Shown here one piece after another: positions 1-6,720 of a stretch of DNA of 6,720 nucleotides. The stretch spans positions 1-6,720 of the forward strand of contig SLNX01000165.1 of NCBI GenBank assembly GCA_007132825.1, written 5' to 3'. A program made the translations under genes and the position numbers. Numbering within the stretch: the stretch's first letter is position 1; each line of letters begins with the position of its first letter. The notes beneath the pieces were generated by a model. The model made no database searches and had not been told where the DNA came from. It saw only the letters and a list, made by a program, of their open reading frames with translations. The DNA is from Bacteroidales bacterium. GTDB taxonomy: Bacteria; Bacteroidota; Bacteroidia; Bacteroidales; UBA7960.

Positions 1-13
1 AATTCGTGTAGCG

Positions 14-490
14 ATGAGACACTTACTTGGCGAATATGAATGCAAAATAGATGCCAAAGGCCGTTTCATGTTGCCCTCAGCTTTAAAAAAGCAGCTTAGT
101 CCGGGTGATCAGGAGCGATTTGTGGTTAACCGTGGTTTTGAGCACAACCTCACCCTTTATCCGGAGAGTGAATGGCTGAAGATCTCGAATGAGGTAAATG
201 CGCTGAATCTTTACAACAAAAAGAATCGTGAATTTGTGCGTTACTTTTTTCGAGGTGCCAGTGAGTTGCGGCTTGATGCGGCAGGCCGGCTTTTATTGCC
301 AAGGTCTCTTGTTGAATACAGCGGTATTGGGAAGGAGATCGTTCTTTTTGCTTATGGAAACCGCATTGAGATCTGGGCCCGGGAAACTTATGTTTCCATG
401 CTTGACAATGAGCCGGAGGATTTTTCTTCCCTGGCTGAAGAGGTAATGGGTAAGGCGATGCAATCATCAGGAGGGGAAGATGTATCATGA
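14..490 (+). CDS. mraZ: MraZ, transcriptional regulator of the division/cell wall cluster
   Basis: MraZ is a DNA-binding protein of the AbrB-like double-psi barrel fold. In studied bacteria it binds repeats upstream of its own gene and regulates the dcw cluster. The 158-residue product shows the two expected half-repeats: the first has D13, G16 and R17 followed by a 'FMLP' strand, and the second has D88, G91 and R92 followed by 'LLLP'. This DxxGR pair is the family hallmark, and the length is close to the usual 140-160 residues. The ATG at 14 is chosen because the protein then begins MRHLLGEYECKID, matching the family's usual N-terminus. The reading frame stays open to the window edge, but no other in-frame start is visible. 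No Shine-Dalgarno sequence precedes it. Only 13 upstream bases are present, so the promoter and any MraZ-binding repeats lie outside the window. Its 3' end overlaps rsmH by 11 bases, as is common for this pair. Confidence 0.96.
   Translation: MRHLLGEYECKIDAKGRFMLPSALKKQLSPGDQERFVVNRGFEHNLTLYPESEWLKISNEVNALNLYNKKNREFVRYFFRGASELRLDAAGRLLLPRSLVEYSGIGKEIVLFAYGNRIEIWARETYVSMLDNEPEDFSSLAEEVMGKAMQSSGGEDVS
469..476 (+). promoter_or_regulatory. Strong Shine-Dalgarno sequence for rsmH inside the mraZ end
   Basis: AGGAGGGG lies at 469-476. The core AGGAGG ends five bases before the ATG at 480, which is good spacing for a ribosome binding site. It sits within the last mraZ codons (Ser-Gly-Gly-Glu). None of the other five genes in the window has a comparable sequence, so this site supports the rsmH start. 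It could still partly be a by-product of the mraZ codons. Confidence 0.7.
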
Positions 491-1370
491 TGCTGTCATG
501 CTGGAGGCTGCCATCAATGGTCTTTCTGTAAAGCCTGCCGGGACCTATGTTGACCTGACCTTTGGAGGTGGAGGGCATTCACGTGCCATTCTTGAGAGGT
601 TGGATAATGGGAGGCTGATCGCCTTTGATCAGGATGAAGATACCACCAGAAATGTACCTGAAGATAGGAGGTTACTTTTTTTGAATCACAACTTCTGTTT
701 TCTGAAAAACCTTCTGAAGTGGCATGATTCGATCCCTGTAGATGGTATTCTTGCAGATCTTGGGGTCTCTTCGCACCAGATAGATGAATCGACAAGGGGT
801 TTTTCGACCCGCTTTGACGGACCGCTTGACATGCGGATGAACCGCAGGGCGGAAAAGCGCGCTGCTGATGTGATAAATAATTATTCCTATGAGGAGCTGG
901 CAGATATATTCTACCTGTACGGTGAATTGAAAAATGCGCGGAAAATTGCTGAGGAAATTGTAAGGCAACGTTCTATAAAAGTTATTGAAACAACCGGACA
1001 GTTGACAGAGCTTTTGAAGCCATTTTCTGCCCGCGCAAGGGAGATGAAATTTATGGCCCAGGTTTTTCAGGCACTTCGGATTGAAGTAAACGGAGAGCTT
1101 GATGCCCTAAAAGCCATGCTGGAGCAAAGCAGAGAGGTATTAAGACCAGGTGGACGTCTGGTGGTTATTTCCTATCATTCGCTGGAAGACCGTCTGGTGA
1201 AAAACTTCATCCGTTCGGGAAATTTTTGCGGAAAGGTTGAGAAGGATTTTTATGGCAATATTCAGGGTCCGTTTAGGGTAGTATCCAAAATGTTAACGGC
1301 ATCTGATGAGGAAATTAAACGTAACAAAAGATCGCGCAGTGCCAGATTGCGGATCGCTGAAAAAATATAA
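480..1370 (+). CDS. rsmH: RsmH, 16S rRNA (cytosine-1402-N4)-methyltransferase
   Basis: RsmH (MraW) uses S-adenosylmethionine to methylate N4 of C1402 in the 16S rRNA decoding centre. It acts in the cytoplasm on the small subunit. The 296-residue product has the family's signatures in order: the SAM-binding loop DLTFGGGGHS at 25-34, an acidic 'AFDQD' strand end at 48-52, the GILADLGVSSHQID block at 89-102, a 'GFSTRFDGPLDMRMN' block just after it, 'MAQVFQALRIEVNGEL' in the middle, and GGRLVVISYHSLED at 224-237. The basic C-terminal tail (NKRSRSARLR) is also typical. Length is normal, near 300 residues. The ATG at 480 gives MYHDAVMLEAAINGL, which matches the family N-terminus, and it has a strong Shine-Dalgarno sequence. 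It overlaps mraZ by 11 bases and is followed 7 bases later by the FtsL-like gene, consistent with translational coupling within one operon. Confidence 0.97.
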   Translation: MYHDAVMLEAAINGLSVKPAGTYVDLTFGGGGHSRAILERLDNGRLIAFDQDEDTTRNVPEDRRLLFLNHNFCFLKNLLKWHDSIPVDGILADLGVSSHQIDESTRGFSTRFDGPLDMRMNRRAEKRAADVINNYSYEELADIFYLYGELKNARKIAEEIVRQRSIKVIETTGQLTELLKPFSARAREMKFMAQVFQALRIEVNGELDALKAMLEQSREVLRPGGRLVVISYHSLEDRLVKNFIRSGNFCGKVEKDFYGNIQGPFRVVSKMLTASDEEIKRNKRSRSARLRIAEKI

Positions 1371-1377
1371 CAGATCG

Positions 1378-1782
1378 ATGTCTGCAAACGAGTTCAAAAA
1401 AAGCAACAAAAAAGACAAGAGCACCAAAAGGGGTTCTGCCAGTCGTTTTTTCACCGAATTGCTTGATGGCAGTTTGCTGACCCGTAAAACCACGCCAGAT
1501 TTGTTCCCATTTATCATATATGTATCCTGCCTTGCTCTCTTTTTGATTTTCAACACCTATTATGCTGAAAAAAAAGCCAGGGAGGCAGATCAGCTTCGTC
1601 GGGAGATGACAGCATTAAGAATCAACTACATCAACACAAAATCACAGTATATGTACCTGACCGGCAGGTCAGAATTGGCGCAGCAATTAAGAGGCCGCGG
1701 TTTTATCGAACCGGTTGAACCACCCGGAATAATTGTTCAGCAGGAAGAGGAACATGGCTTTTTGCGACGCCTGTTTCAGTAA
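1378..1782 (+). CDS. ftsL: FtsL-like cell division protein (Bacteroidota type)
   Basis: This is a 134-residue, single-pass (type II) membrane protein in the position that ftsL occupies between rsmH and ftsI. The N-terminal ~41 residues are rich in Lys and Ser and should be cytoplasmic. A membrane segment runs over about 42-60 (LFPFIIYVSCLALFLIF). It is followed by a charged helix at about 63-95 (AEKKAREADQLRREM) that should form the periplasmic coiled coil. A conserved-looking tail, GRGFIEPVEPP, spans 106-116. In other bacteria FtsL forms a complex with FtsB and FtsQ that activates FtsW and FtsI. No ftsB is seen here. Sequence similarity to the proteobacterial protein is low, so the call rests on topology, size and position. 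The ATG at 1378 is preferred over upstream in-frame starts such as 1306, because those would lie inside the end of rsmH. The start lacks a Shine-Dalgarno sequence. Confidence 0.85.
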   Translation: MSANEFKKSNKKDKSTKRGSASRFFTELLDGSLLTRKTTPDLFPFIIYVSCLALFLIFNTYYAEKKAREADQLRREMTALRINYINTKSQYMYLTGRSELAQQLRGRGFIEPVEPPGIIVQQEEEHGFLRRLFQ

Positions 1783-1826
1783 GAACAAACCAAATTCAAA
1801 AACAAAAACAACCAAACAACAACACG
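1783..1826 (+). promoter_or_regulatory. A/C-rich spacer, probable translation leader of ftsI
   Basis: This 44-base gap between the FtsL-like gene and ftsI is almost entirely A and C, with only two T and two G. It has no Shine-Dalgarno sequence, no hairpin and no T-run. Such unstructured A-rich leaders are typical of initiation without Shine-Dalgarno pairing in Bacteroidota. The role is inferred from composition and position. Confidence 0.45.
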
Positions 1827-3929
1827 TTGGACCAAAAAACCGGCATATTACAACGCATGCGCCTCATATATTTCATGATGGCATTGCTGGCATTTATGAT
1901 CATTGGCAAGGTCCTTTACATTCAACTTGTGGAGGGCGACCATTGGCGTGAACAGGCCAGAACCGCAACCATGCGTTACGTAAACATTAATGCTGTCAGA
2001 GGCGATATCTATGCTGACGATGGCCGGCTGCTGGCCACAAGTATCCCTATTTATGAAATACGCATGGACCTGAGTCGTGATGTTATTTCCGATGAGTTGT
2101 TCCATTCCGGCCTTGATTCGCTGGCCTGGCATCTGTCACGTCTTTTTGGCGACAGAAGTGCAGCTCAATACCGGGCTTCCCTGTTGCGTGCCCGGCAAGC
2201 CCAGAAACGCTATCATCTTGTAAAACGCAATGTTACTTACAGTGAGCTCAGGGAACTTCAGCATTTCCCCATTTTCAGGCAGGGTCGCTTCGGCGGAGGT
2301 TTAATTGCAGAGGCGCAGACCAGGCGGGAGATGCCATACAAAACACTTGCTGCAAGAACAATTGGTTATGAAAGGGAAGGTGTTTATGTCGGACTTGAAG
2401 GTGCCTACAGGCATTACTTGGAAGGGGTGCAGGGTAAACGGCTGATGCAACGTATCAGTGGCGGTTCATGGATGCCCGTTAACGACCAGCACGAAATACA
2501 ACCTCAAAATGGGATGGACTTGATAACCACAATAAATGTTGAGGTCCAGGACATCACAGAGAGAGCCCTGCTTAGACAGCTAAACCGCTTTAATGCCGAA
2601 TTTGGAACAGCAATCGTGATGGAGGTCTCCACCGGCAAAATCAAGGCAATCTCTAATCTCATGCGCTCCTCAGATGGCCTGCGCTATGAAGAAGCATACA
2701 ACTTTGCGGTTGGACAAAGTGCAGAACCGGGGTCTACTTTTAAACTGCCGGCCCTTATGGTTGCTATGGAAGATGGATATATTCAACTTTTTGATTCCGT
2801 TGACACAGGGACAGGCAGCACAAGATACTATGATCGAATTATGCGTGATGTGAACGAAGAGGGTCATGGCAAGATTCCCATGGAGGAGGTCTTTGCCCTA
2901 TCTTCAAATGTGGGAGTGTCAAGGATCATCTACGAAGCTTACAGGGAGCAGCCTCAAAAATTTGTGGACGGCCTGAAACGAATGCACCTGCATGAGCCAT
3001 TAGGCATTGAAATAAGTGGCGAGGGGACACCCTACATCAGAGAGGTTAACAGTTCAGGATGGTCCGGCACATCGCTCCCATGGATGGCTATCGGTTATGA
3101 GGTTACACTAACACCCTTGCAGTTGTTAACCTTTTACAATGCCGTGGCGAATAACGGACGGTTGATGAAACCGATGTTTGTCTCTGAAATAAGACAGTCT
3201 GGCCGCATAATTGAAAGATTCAGTCCGGTTATGATAAACCGGTCCATAGCCTCTAAAGGCACCATTGATGATGCACGTCAGCTTTTGCTGGGTGTAGTTG
3301 AGCATGGCACAGCAAAAAACATACAAACCGATGCATACCCCATTGCAGGCAAAACCGGCACCGCTCAGGTAGCTCAAACCCGCATGGGATACAGAACCGC
3401 ACAGGGTGTCAGCTATCAGGCCTCATTTGCCGGTTATTTCCCGGCCGACGATCCCATTTACAGCTGCATTGTTGTAATACACAATCCGAGAGGGTTTATT
3501 TTTCACGGAAGTACGGTTGCTGCTCCAGTTTTCAGGGAAATAGCTGACAAGATCCATGCGGCACGAATGTTCATACCGGAGCCCAAATACAGGGAAAACA
3601 TCATGGCCTCCCTGCCACCTTTCAGAAGTGCTCATATCGATGACATGGAACAGGTTTATGCCGCTTTTAATGCCTACATACCAGAGTTGCCAGCCGGACT
3701 GTATGCAGCAAGCAGGCTGAATGCAGATACCGTTTCATTCAGCGAACGGGAATTCATTGAAAATCTTGTGCCAAATGTGGTTGGGATGGGTTTGAGTGAT
3801 GCCATTTATGTAATGGAAAATGCCGGACTCAGGGTGCGCTTTACAGGTCGAGGCATTGTGCGGACACAAAACATAAGGCCAGGCACTCGCATCAGACACG
3901 GAAGCATCGTTTATCTTGAATTGTCATAA
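1827..3929 (+). CDS. ftsI: FtsI-like division transpeptidase (class B PBP) with C-terminal PASTA domain
   Basis: This is a septal peptidoglycan DD-transpeptidase (PBP3/FtsI class), anchored in the inner membrane and acting in the periplasm with FtsW. The 700-residue product has a short cytoplasmic tail, a membrane anchor at about 13-33, and a dimerisation/pedestal domain that starts with the RGDIYADDGRLLATS motif from R58. The transpeptidase domain has all three active-site motifs: S303-T-F-K306 with the nucleophile Ser303, S359-S-N361, and K509-T-G511. One PASTA domain occupies roughly 648-700 (PNVVGMGLSDAIYVMENAGL). The start is probably the TTG at 1827, giving MDQKTGILQRMRLIYF, which resembles the N-termini of related Bacteroidota proteins. 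The first in-frame ATG is at 1857 and would remove ten residues but keep the anchor. murE follows after 8 bases. The PASTA-bearing form is often annotated as a Spo VD-like PBP, but placement in the dcw cluster favours the division role. Confidence 0.93.
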   Translation: MDQKTGILQRMRLIYFMMALLAFMIIGKVLYIQLVEGDHWREQARTATMRYVNINAVRGDIYADDGRLLATSIPIYEIRMDLSRDVISDELFHSGLDSLAWHLSRLFGDRSAAQYRASLLRARQAQKRYHLVKRNVTYSELRELQHFPIFRQGRFGGGLIAEAQTRREMPYKTLAARTIGYEREGVYVGLEGAYRHYLEGVQGKRLMQRISGGSWMPVNDQHEIQPQNGMDLITTINVEVQDITERALLRQLNRFNAEFGTAIVMEVSTGKIKAISNLMRSSDGLRYEEAYNFAVGQSAEPGSTFKLPALMVAMEDGYIQLFDSVDTGTGSTRYYDRIMRDVNEEGHGKIPMEEVFALSSNVGVSRIIYEAYREQPQKFVDGLKRMHLHEPLGIEISGEGTPYIREVNSSGWSGTSLPWMAIGYEVTLTPLQLLTFYNAVANNGRLMKPMFVSEIRQSGRIIERFSPVMINRSIASKGTIDDARQLLLGVVEHGTAKNIQTDAYPIAGKTGTAQVAQTRMGYRTAQGVSYQASFAGYFPADDPIYSCIVVIHNPRGFIFHGSTVAAPVFREIADKIHAARMFIPEPKYRENIMASLPPFRSAHIDDMEQVYAAFNAYIPELPAGLYAASRLNADTVSFSEREFIENLVPNVVGMGLSDAIYVMENAGLRVRFTGRGIVRTQNIRPGTRIRHGSIVYLELS

Positions 3930-3937
3930 ATAAAAAT

Positions 3938-5395
3938 ATGTTACTGAAAAACATCATAAACAATATACCGATCAGTAAATCCAGGGGAAGCCTTACGGAG
4001 CAGATCGACAGCATAACAGCCGATTCCAGGAAAGTGATTCCAGGCACATTGTTCGTGGCCATTAAAGGGTTGCAAACCGATGGCCATGAATACATTGATC
4101 AGGCAATAGACTCAGGGGCAAAAGCTATAGCATGTACAAAACTTCCTGAAAAGATTAAGGAGGGAATTGCCTATATTGTTACAGATAATACAGCAACAGC
4201 ATTAGGAACCATTGCCGGGAACTTTTATGGACACCCATCCCAAAAGCTAAAGCTGGTTGGCATTACAGGCACCAATGGTAAAACAACCGTGGCGACCTTG
4301 TTACATGAGGTATTTTCGGAACTGGGCTTCAAATGCGGTTTGATCTCTACGATAGGCAACCGGATCGATTTAATAGAACAGCCATCCCATTATACAACAC
4401 CCGATGCTATAAGCCTCAATAAGCTTTTAAAAGAGATGGTGGATGCAAAGTGTACGCATGCCTTTATGGAGGTCAGTTCACATGCTCTGGCACAACACCG
4501 AACCGAGGCCATCCATTTCCGGGGTGCCGTATTTACAAATATTTCACACGACCACCTGGATTATCATAAAAGTTTCAGAGACTACCTAAAAGCAAAACAG
4601 AAACTGTTCAGTGCATTGAATAAGCATGCGTTTGCCCTTACGAACCTGGATGACAAAAATGGCATGATCGCCATACAGAACACGAAAGCAATCAAAAGCA
4701 CCTTTAGCCTGAAAGCTATGGCAGACTTTAAAACCAAGGTACTGGAAAACAGTTTTCAGGGACTGCATCTTCTTATAGATGGCAAAGAATTGCTAAGCAA
4801 GCTAACCGGCACTTTTAATGCCTACAATATCCTCGCGGTTTACGGAGTAGGTCGTTTGCTGGATGCAGACAAGGAAAACCTGCTGAAAGCTATCAGTAAA
4901 TGCGAGCCTCCGGAAGGACGGTTTGATATTTATACCGCTCCCAATAATATTACCGGCATTGTAGACTACGCCCACACCCCTGATGCAGTAGGAAATGTTT
5001 TGCAAAGCATCAATAAGATAAGGAAAGGGAGTCAAAAAATCATTACCGTAATAGGCTGTGGAGGAAACAGAGACAAAACCAAGAGAGGACCAATGGCAGT
5101 CATCGCAGCAAAATACAGCGACAAGGTTTTCTTTACCAGTGATAACCCAAGGGACGAAAACCCTGAATCCATTATTGATGACATGGTCAGGGGACTTGAA
5201 GTGCTTCCGGGGTTGAAAGAAAAATATATTGCTATCTCAAACCGCAGGGAGGCAATTAAGGTAGCCTGTATCACTGCAGAAAATGGCGACATCATCCTTG
5301 TGGCAGGGAAAGGACACGAAAAGTATCAGGAGATCATGGGAGAGAAGCTTCCGTTTGATGACAAAGCCCTTTTAATGGAATTTTTAAACAAATGA
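3938..5395 (+). CDS. murE: MurE, UDP-MurNAc-L-Ala-D-Glu:meso-diaminopimelate ligase
   Basis: MurE adds the third residue to the peptidoglycan stem peptide in the cytoplasm, using ATP. The 485-residue product is of normal length and has the three Mur ligase domains: a UDP-precursor binding domain (about 1-105), a central ATPase (about 106-330) and a C-terminal ligand domain. Visible motifs are the P-loop GTNGKTT at 111-117, TTPDA at 153-157, MEVSSHAL at 177-184, NISHDHLDYH, and Y216-L-K-A-K220, where K220 aligns with the carbamylated lysine. The specificity motif D402-N-P-R405, with G457 and E461 of GKGHE, is the signature of enzymes that select meso-diaminopimelate rather than L-lysine. The ATG at 3938 follows ftsI by 8 bases, with no Shine-Dalgarno sequence but an A/T-rich leader. 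The stop is 3 bases before mraY, suggesting coupled translation. No murF lies between murE and mraY. Confidence 0.97.
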   Translation: MLLKNIINNIPISKSRGSLTEQIDSITADSRKVIPGTLFVAIKGLQTDGHEYIDQAIDSGAKAIACTKLPEKIKEGIAYIVTDNTATALGTIAGNFYGHPSQKLKLVGITGTNGKTTVATLLHEVFSELGFKCGLISTIGNRIDLIEQPSHYTTPDAISLNKLLKEMVDAKCTHAFMEVSSHALAQHRTEAIHFRGAVFTNISHDHLDYHKSFRDYLKAKQKLFSALNKHAFALTNLDDKNGMIAIQNTKAIKSTFSLKAMADFKTKVLENSFQGLHLLIDGKELLSKLTGTFNAYNILAVYGVGRLLDADKENLLKAISKCEPPEGRFDIYTAPNNITGIVDYAHTPDAVGNVLQSINKIRKGSQKIITVIGCGGNRDKTKRGPMAVIAAKYSDKVFFTSDNPRDENPESIIDDMVRGLEVLPGLKEKYIAISNRREAIKVACITAENGDIILVAGKGHEKYQEIMGEKLPFDDKALLMEFLNK

Positions 5396-5398
5396 TCA

Positions 5399-6655
5399 AT
5401 GCTATATAACTTGTTCGAGTTTCTGGATCAGAATTATGACCTACCCGGCACCGGAGTGTTTCAATACATCTCTTTCCGGGCGGGCATGGCACTGATCACG
5501 TCCCTGTTCATCAGCATGATCTCAGGCAGACGGATCATTCAGTTCCTGCAAAACAAACAAGTAGGTGAAACCGTAAGAGACCTTGGTCTGGAAGGGCAAA
5601 TCAACAAACAGGGAACTCCCACGATGGGAGGCATCATCATTATTTCTGCAATTTTGATCCCCACCCTTTTGTTTGCAAACCTGAAAAACATCTACATCGT
5701 CCTGATGCTCATTTCTACAATATGGTTGGGGATAATCGGATTTACCGACGATTATATTAAAGTTTTCAGAAAAGATAAAAAAGGACTGCACGGAAAATTC
5801 AAGATCCTTGGACAAATCACGCTGGGAATCATTGTGGGTGCAACACTATTCTTTCACGATGGTGTGGTAATCAGGGAAAAAACCGACACCCCTCTTGAGT
5901 TTTTGAGTACGACAGAAATCCTTGAAATGGAGGGTGTAACAAGAGATGAATCACCTTTTCCAATGGAGTCGGTGAAATCAACCAAAACAACGATTCCCTT
6001 TTTCAAAGACAACGAATTTGAATATTCCATCCTTCTTAAATGGCTTGGCGAGGGCTATGAACGCTGGGCGTTTCTTGTATTTATTCCTATAGTGATTCTG
6101 ATTATCACAGCGGTATCGAACGGGGCAAATATCACCGACGGGCTTGACGGACTGGCAACCGGCACGTCAGCCATTATTGGCGTAACACTTGGCGTATTGG
6201 CATATGTTTCGGGCAACATGGTCTTTGCCGACTATTTGAATATTATGTACATACCCCATACCGGTGAGCTGGTAATTTTCATAGCCGCATTTGTAGGGGC
6301 GTGTATTGGTTTCTTGTGGTACAATTCTTTCCCAGCACAGGTCTTTATGGGGGATACCGGAAGTCTGACCCTTGGGGGCATTATTGCCGTTTTTGCAATT
6401 GTCATCAGAAAGGAACTTATGATCCCAATTTTATGCGGGATTTTCTTTGTAGAAAGCCTTTCTGTAATCATACAGGTAAGTTGGTTCAAGTTTTCCCGAA
6501 AACGATTCGGAGAAGGAAAGCGCATCTTTAAAATGGCCCCCCTTCACCATCATTATCAAATGAAGGGGTTCCATGAGGCAAAGATCGTACAGCGTTTCTT
6601 TATCGTTGGAATCATTCTGGCAGTTCTTGCTGTCATAACACTTAAAGTCAGATAA
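5399..6655 (+). CDS. mraY: MraY, phospho-N-acetylmuramoyl-pentapeptide transferase
   Basis: MraY is a polytopic inner-membrane enzyme that transfers phospho-MurNAc-pentapeptide from UDP to undecaprenyl phosphate, making lipid I. The 418-residue product has many hydrophobic segments, consistent with the family's ten membrane helices, for example near 24-43, 77-92, 97-114, 220-240 and 398-417. Key residues are present: D117-D118 in TDDYIKVFRKDKKGLHGK, NITDGLDG at 244-251, MGDTGSLTLGG from M317 with D319, and the HHH motif H383-H385 in APLHHHYQMKG. At 418 residues it is longer than the E. coli protein (360). The extra length is partly explained by an enlarged loop at about 156-203 between the segments ending in FFHDG and beginning PFFKDNEF. 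Longer MraY proteins are known from Bacteroidota. The ATG at 5399 gives MLYNLFEFL, like related proteins, and starts 3 bases after the murE stop. No Shine-Dalgarno sequence is seen. Confidence 0.97.
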   Translation: MLYNLFEFLDQNYDLPGTGVFQYISFRAGMALITSLFISMISGRRIIQFLQNKQVGETVRDLGLEGQINKQGTPTMGGIIIISAILIPTLLFANLKNIYIVLMLISTIWLGIIGFTDDYIKVFRKDKKGLHGKFKILGQITLGIIVGATLFFHDGVVIREKTDTPLEFLSTTEILEMEGVTRDESPFPMESVKSTKTTIPFFKDNEFEYSILLKWLGEGYERWAFLVFIPIVILIITAVSNGANITDGLDGLATGTSAIIGVTLGVLAYVSGNMVFADYLNIMYIPHTGELVIFIAAFVGACIGFLWYNSFPAQVFMGDTGSLTLGGIIAVFAIVIRKELMIPILCGIFFVESLSVIIQVSWFKFSRKRFGEGKRIFKMAPLHHHYQMKGFHEAKIVQRFFIVGIILAVLAVITLKVR

Positions 6656-6680
6656 ACCATTCACAATCAATAATAAAACA

Positions 6681-6720
6681 AACAAAGAACAATAAACAAA
6701 GAACAATAAACAAAGAACAA
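6681..6720 (+). repeat. 14-bp A-rich tandem repeat after mraY, cut by the window end
   Basis: The unit AACAAAGAACAATA occurs perfectly at 6681-6694 and 6695-6708, and a third copy runs 12 bases to the window edge at 6720. The array therefore may continue. It lies in the non-coding stretch 6656-6720, which is very poor in G and T on this strand. No hairpin or T-run that would act as a terminator is present there. Short A-rich direct repeats of this kind occur between genes in Bacteroidota. A role as leader of the next gene or as a slippage-prone spacer is inference only. Confidence 0.85.

Noticed and set aside
150..578. Open frame of 142 codons on the - strand across mraZ and rsmH
   Set aside because: It lies opposite two well-supported genes, has no recognisable domain and its product looks like reverse-strand translation of conserved coding sequence.
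672..968. Open frame of 98 codons on the - strand inside rsmH
   Set aside because: It is fully contained in rsmH, where the SAM-binding and substrate motifs are clear, and has no start signal or domain of its own.
1306..1377. Upstream extension of the FtsL-like gene by 24 codons
   Set aside because: It would overlap the conserved end of rsmH. The ATG at 1378 gives a normal FtsL layout with a 7-base gap.
1568..1575. Run of eight A within the FtsL-like gene, a possible slippage site
   Set aside because: The run encodes part of Glu-Lys-Lys in an intact frame. No downstream structure or alternative product supports programmed frameshifting.
1854..1861. Palindrome CGCATGCG near the ftsI start
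   Set aside because: It is only 8 bases, lies within the ftsI reading frame, and has no second copy nearby that would suggest an operator.
1733..1951. Short + strand frame bridging the FtsL-like gene and ftsI
   Set aside because: It overlaps both genes out of frame, and its product is low in complexity with no family resemblance.

Overview
The window is one tightly packed stretch of a division and cell wall (dcw) cluster, with every gene on the + strand: mraZ, rsmH (mraW), an FtsL-like gene, ftsI (a division transpeptidase with a PASTA domain), murE and mraY. The first gene begins 13 bases into the window. The last 65 bases after mraY are a non-coding leader or spacer that ends in a short tandem repeat cut by the window edge. 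By analogy with other clusters, murD or ftsW is the expected next gene, but it is not visible.

The source is most likely a member of the Bacteroidota. Several features agree: a very divergent FtsL with a Lys-rich N-terminus; a division transpeptidase of about 700 residues ending in a PASTA domain; an MraY of 418 residues with an extended loop; murE followed directly by mraY with no murF between them; and A-rich start regions that mostly lack Shine-Dalgarno sequences. This rests on remembered family features, not on a search, and no finer rank is claimed.

Layout: mraZ (14-490) overlaps rsmH (480-1370) by 11 bases. The FtsL-like gene (1378-1782) follows after 7 bases. A 44-base A/C-rich spacer leads to ftsI (1827-3929, probably with a TTG start). 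murE (3938-5395) follows after 8 bases and mraY (5399-6655) after 3. No internal terminator or promoter is evident, so a single polycistronic transcript is likely.

The genes work together as follows. MraZ is the family of transcriptional regulators of this cluster, and RsmH methylates 16S rRNA. MurE adds meso-diaminopimelate to the cytoplasmic peptidoglycan precursor. MraY then moves the precursor (after MurF action) onto undecaprenyl phosphate to make lipid I. FtsL and FtsI act at the septum, where FtsI crosslinks the new peptidoglycan.

All catalytic motifs that I checked are intact, and no pseudogene, mobile element, CRISPR array or RNA gene was found. I see no undescribed system here. The points worth a second look are small: a lone strong Shine-Dalgarno sequence before rsmH, the TTG start of ftsI, the 14-bp tandem repeat after mraY, the MraY loop and a drift in strand composition along the cluster.
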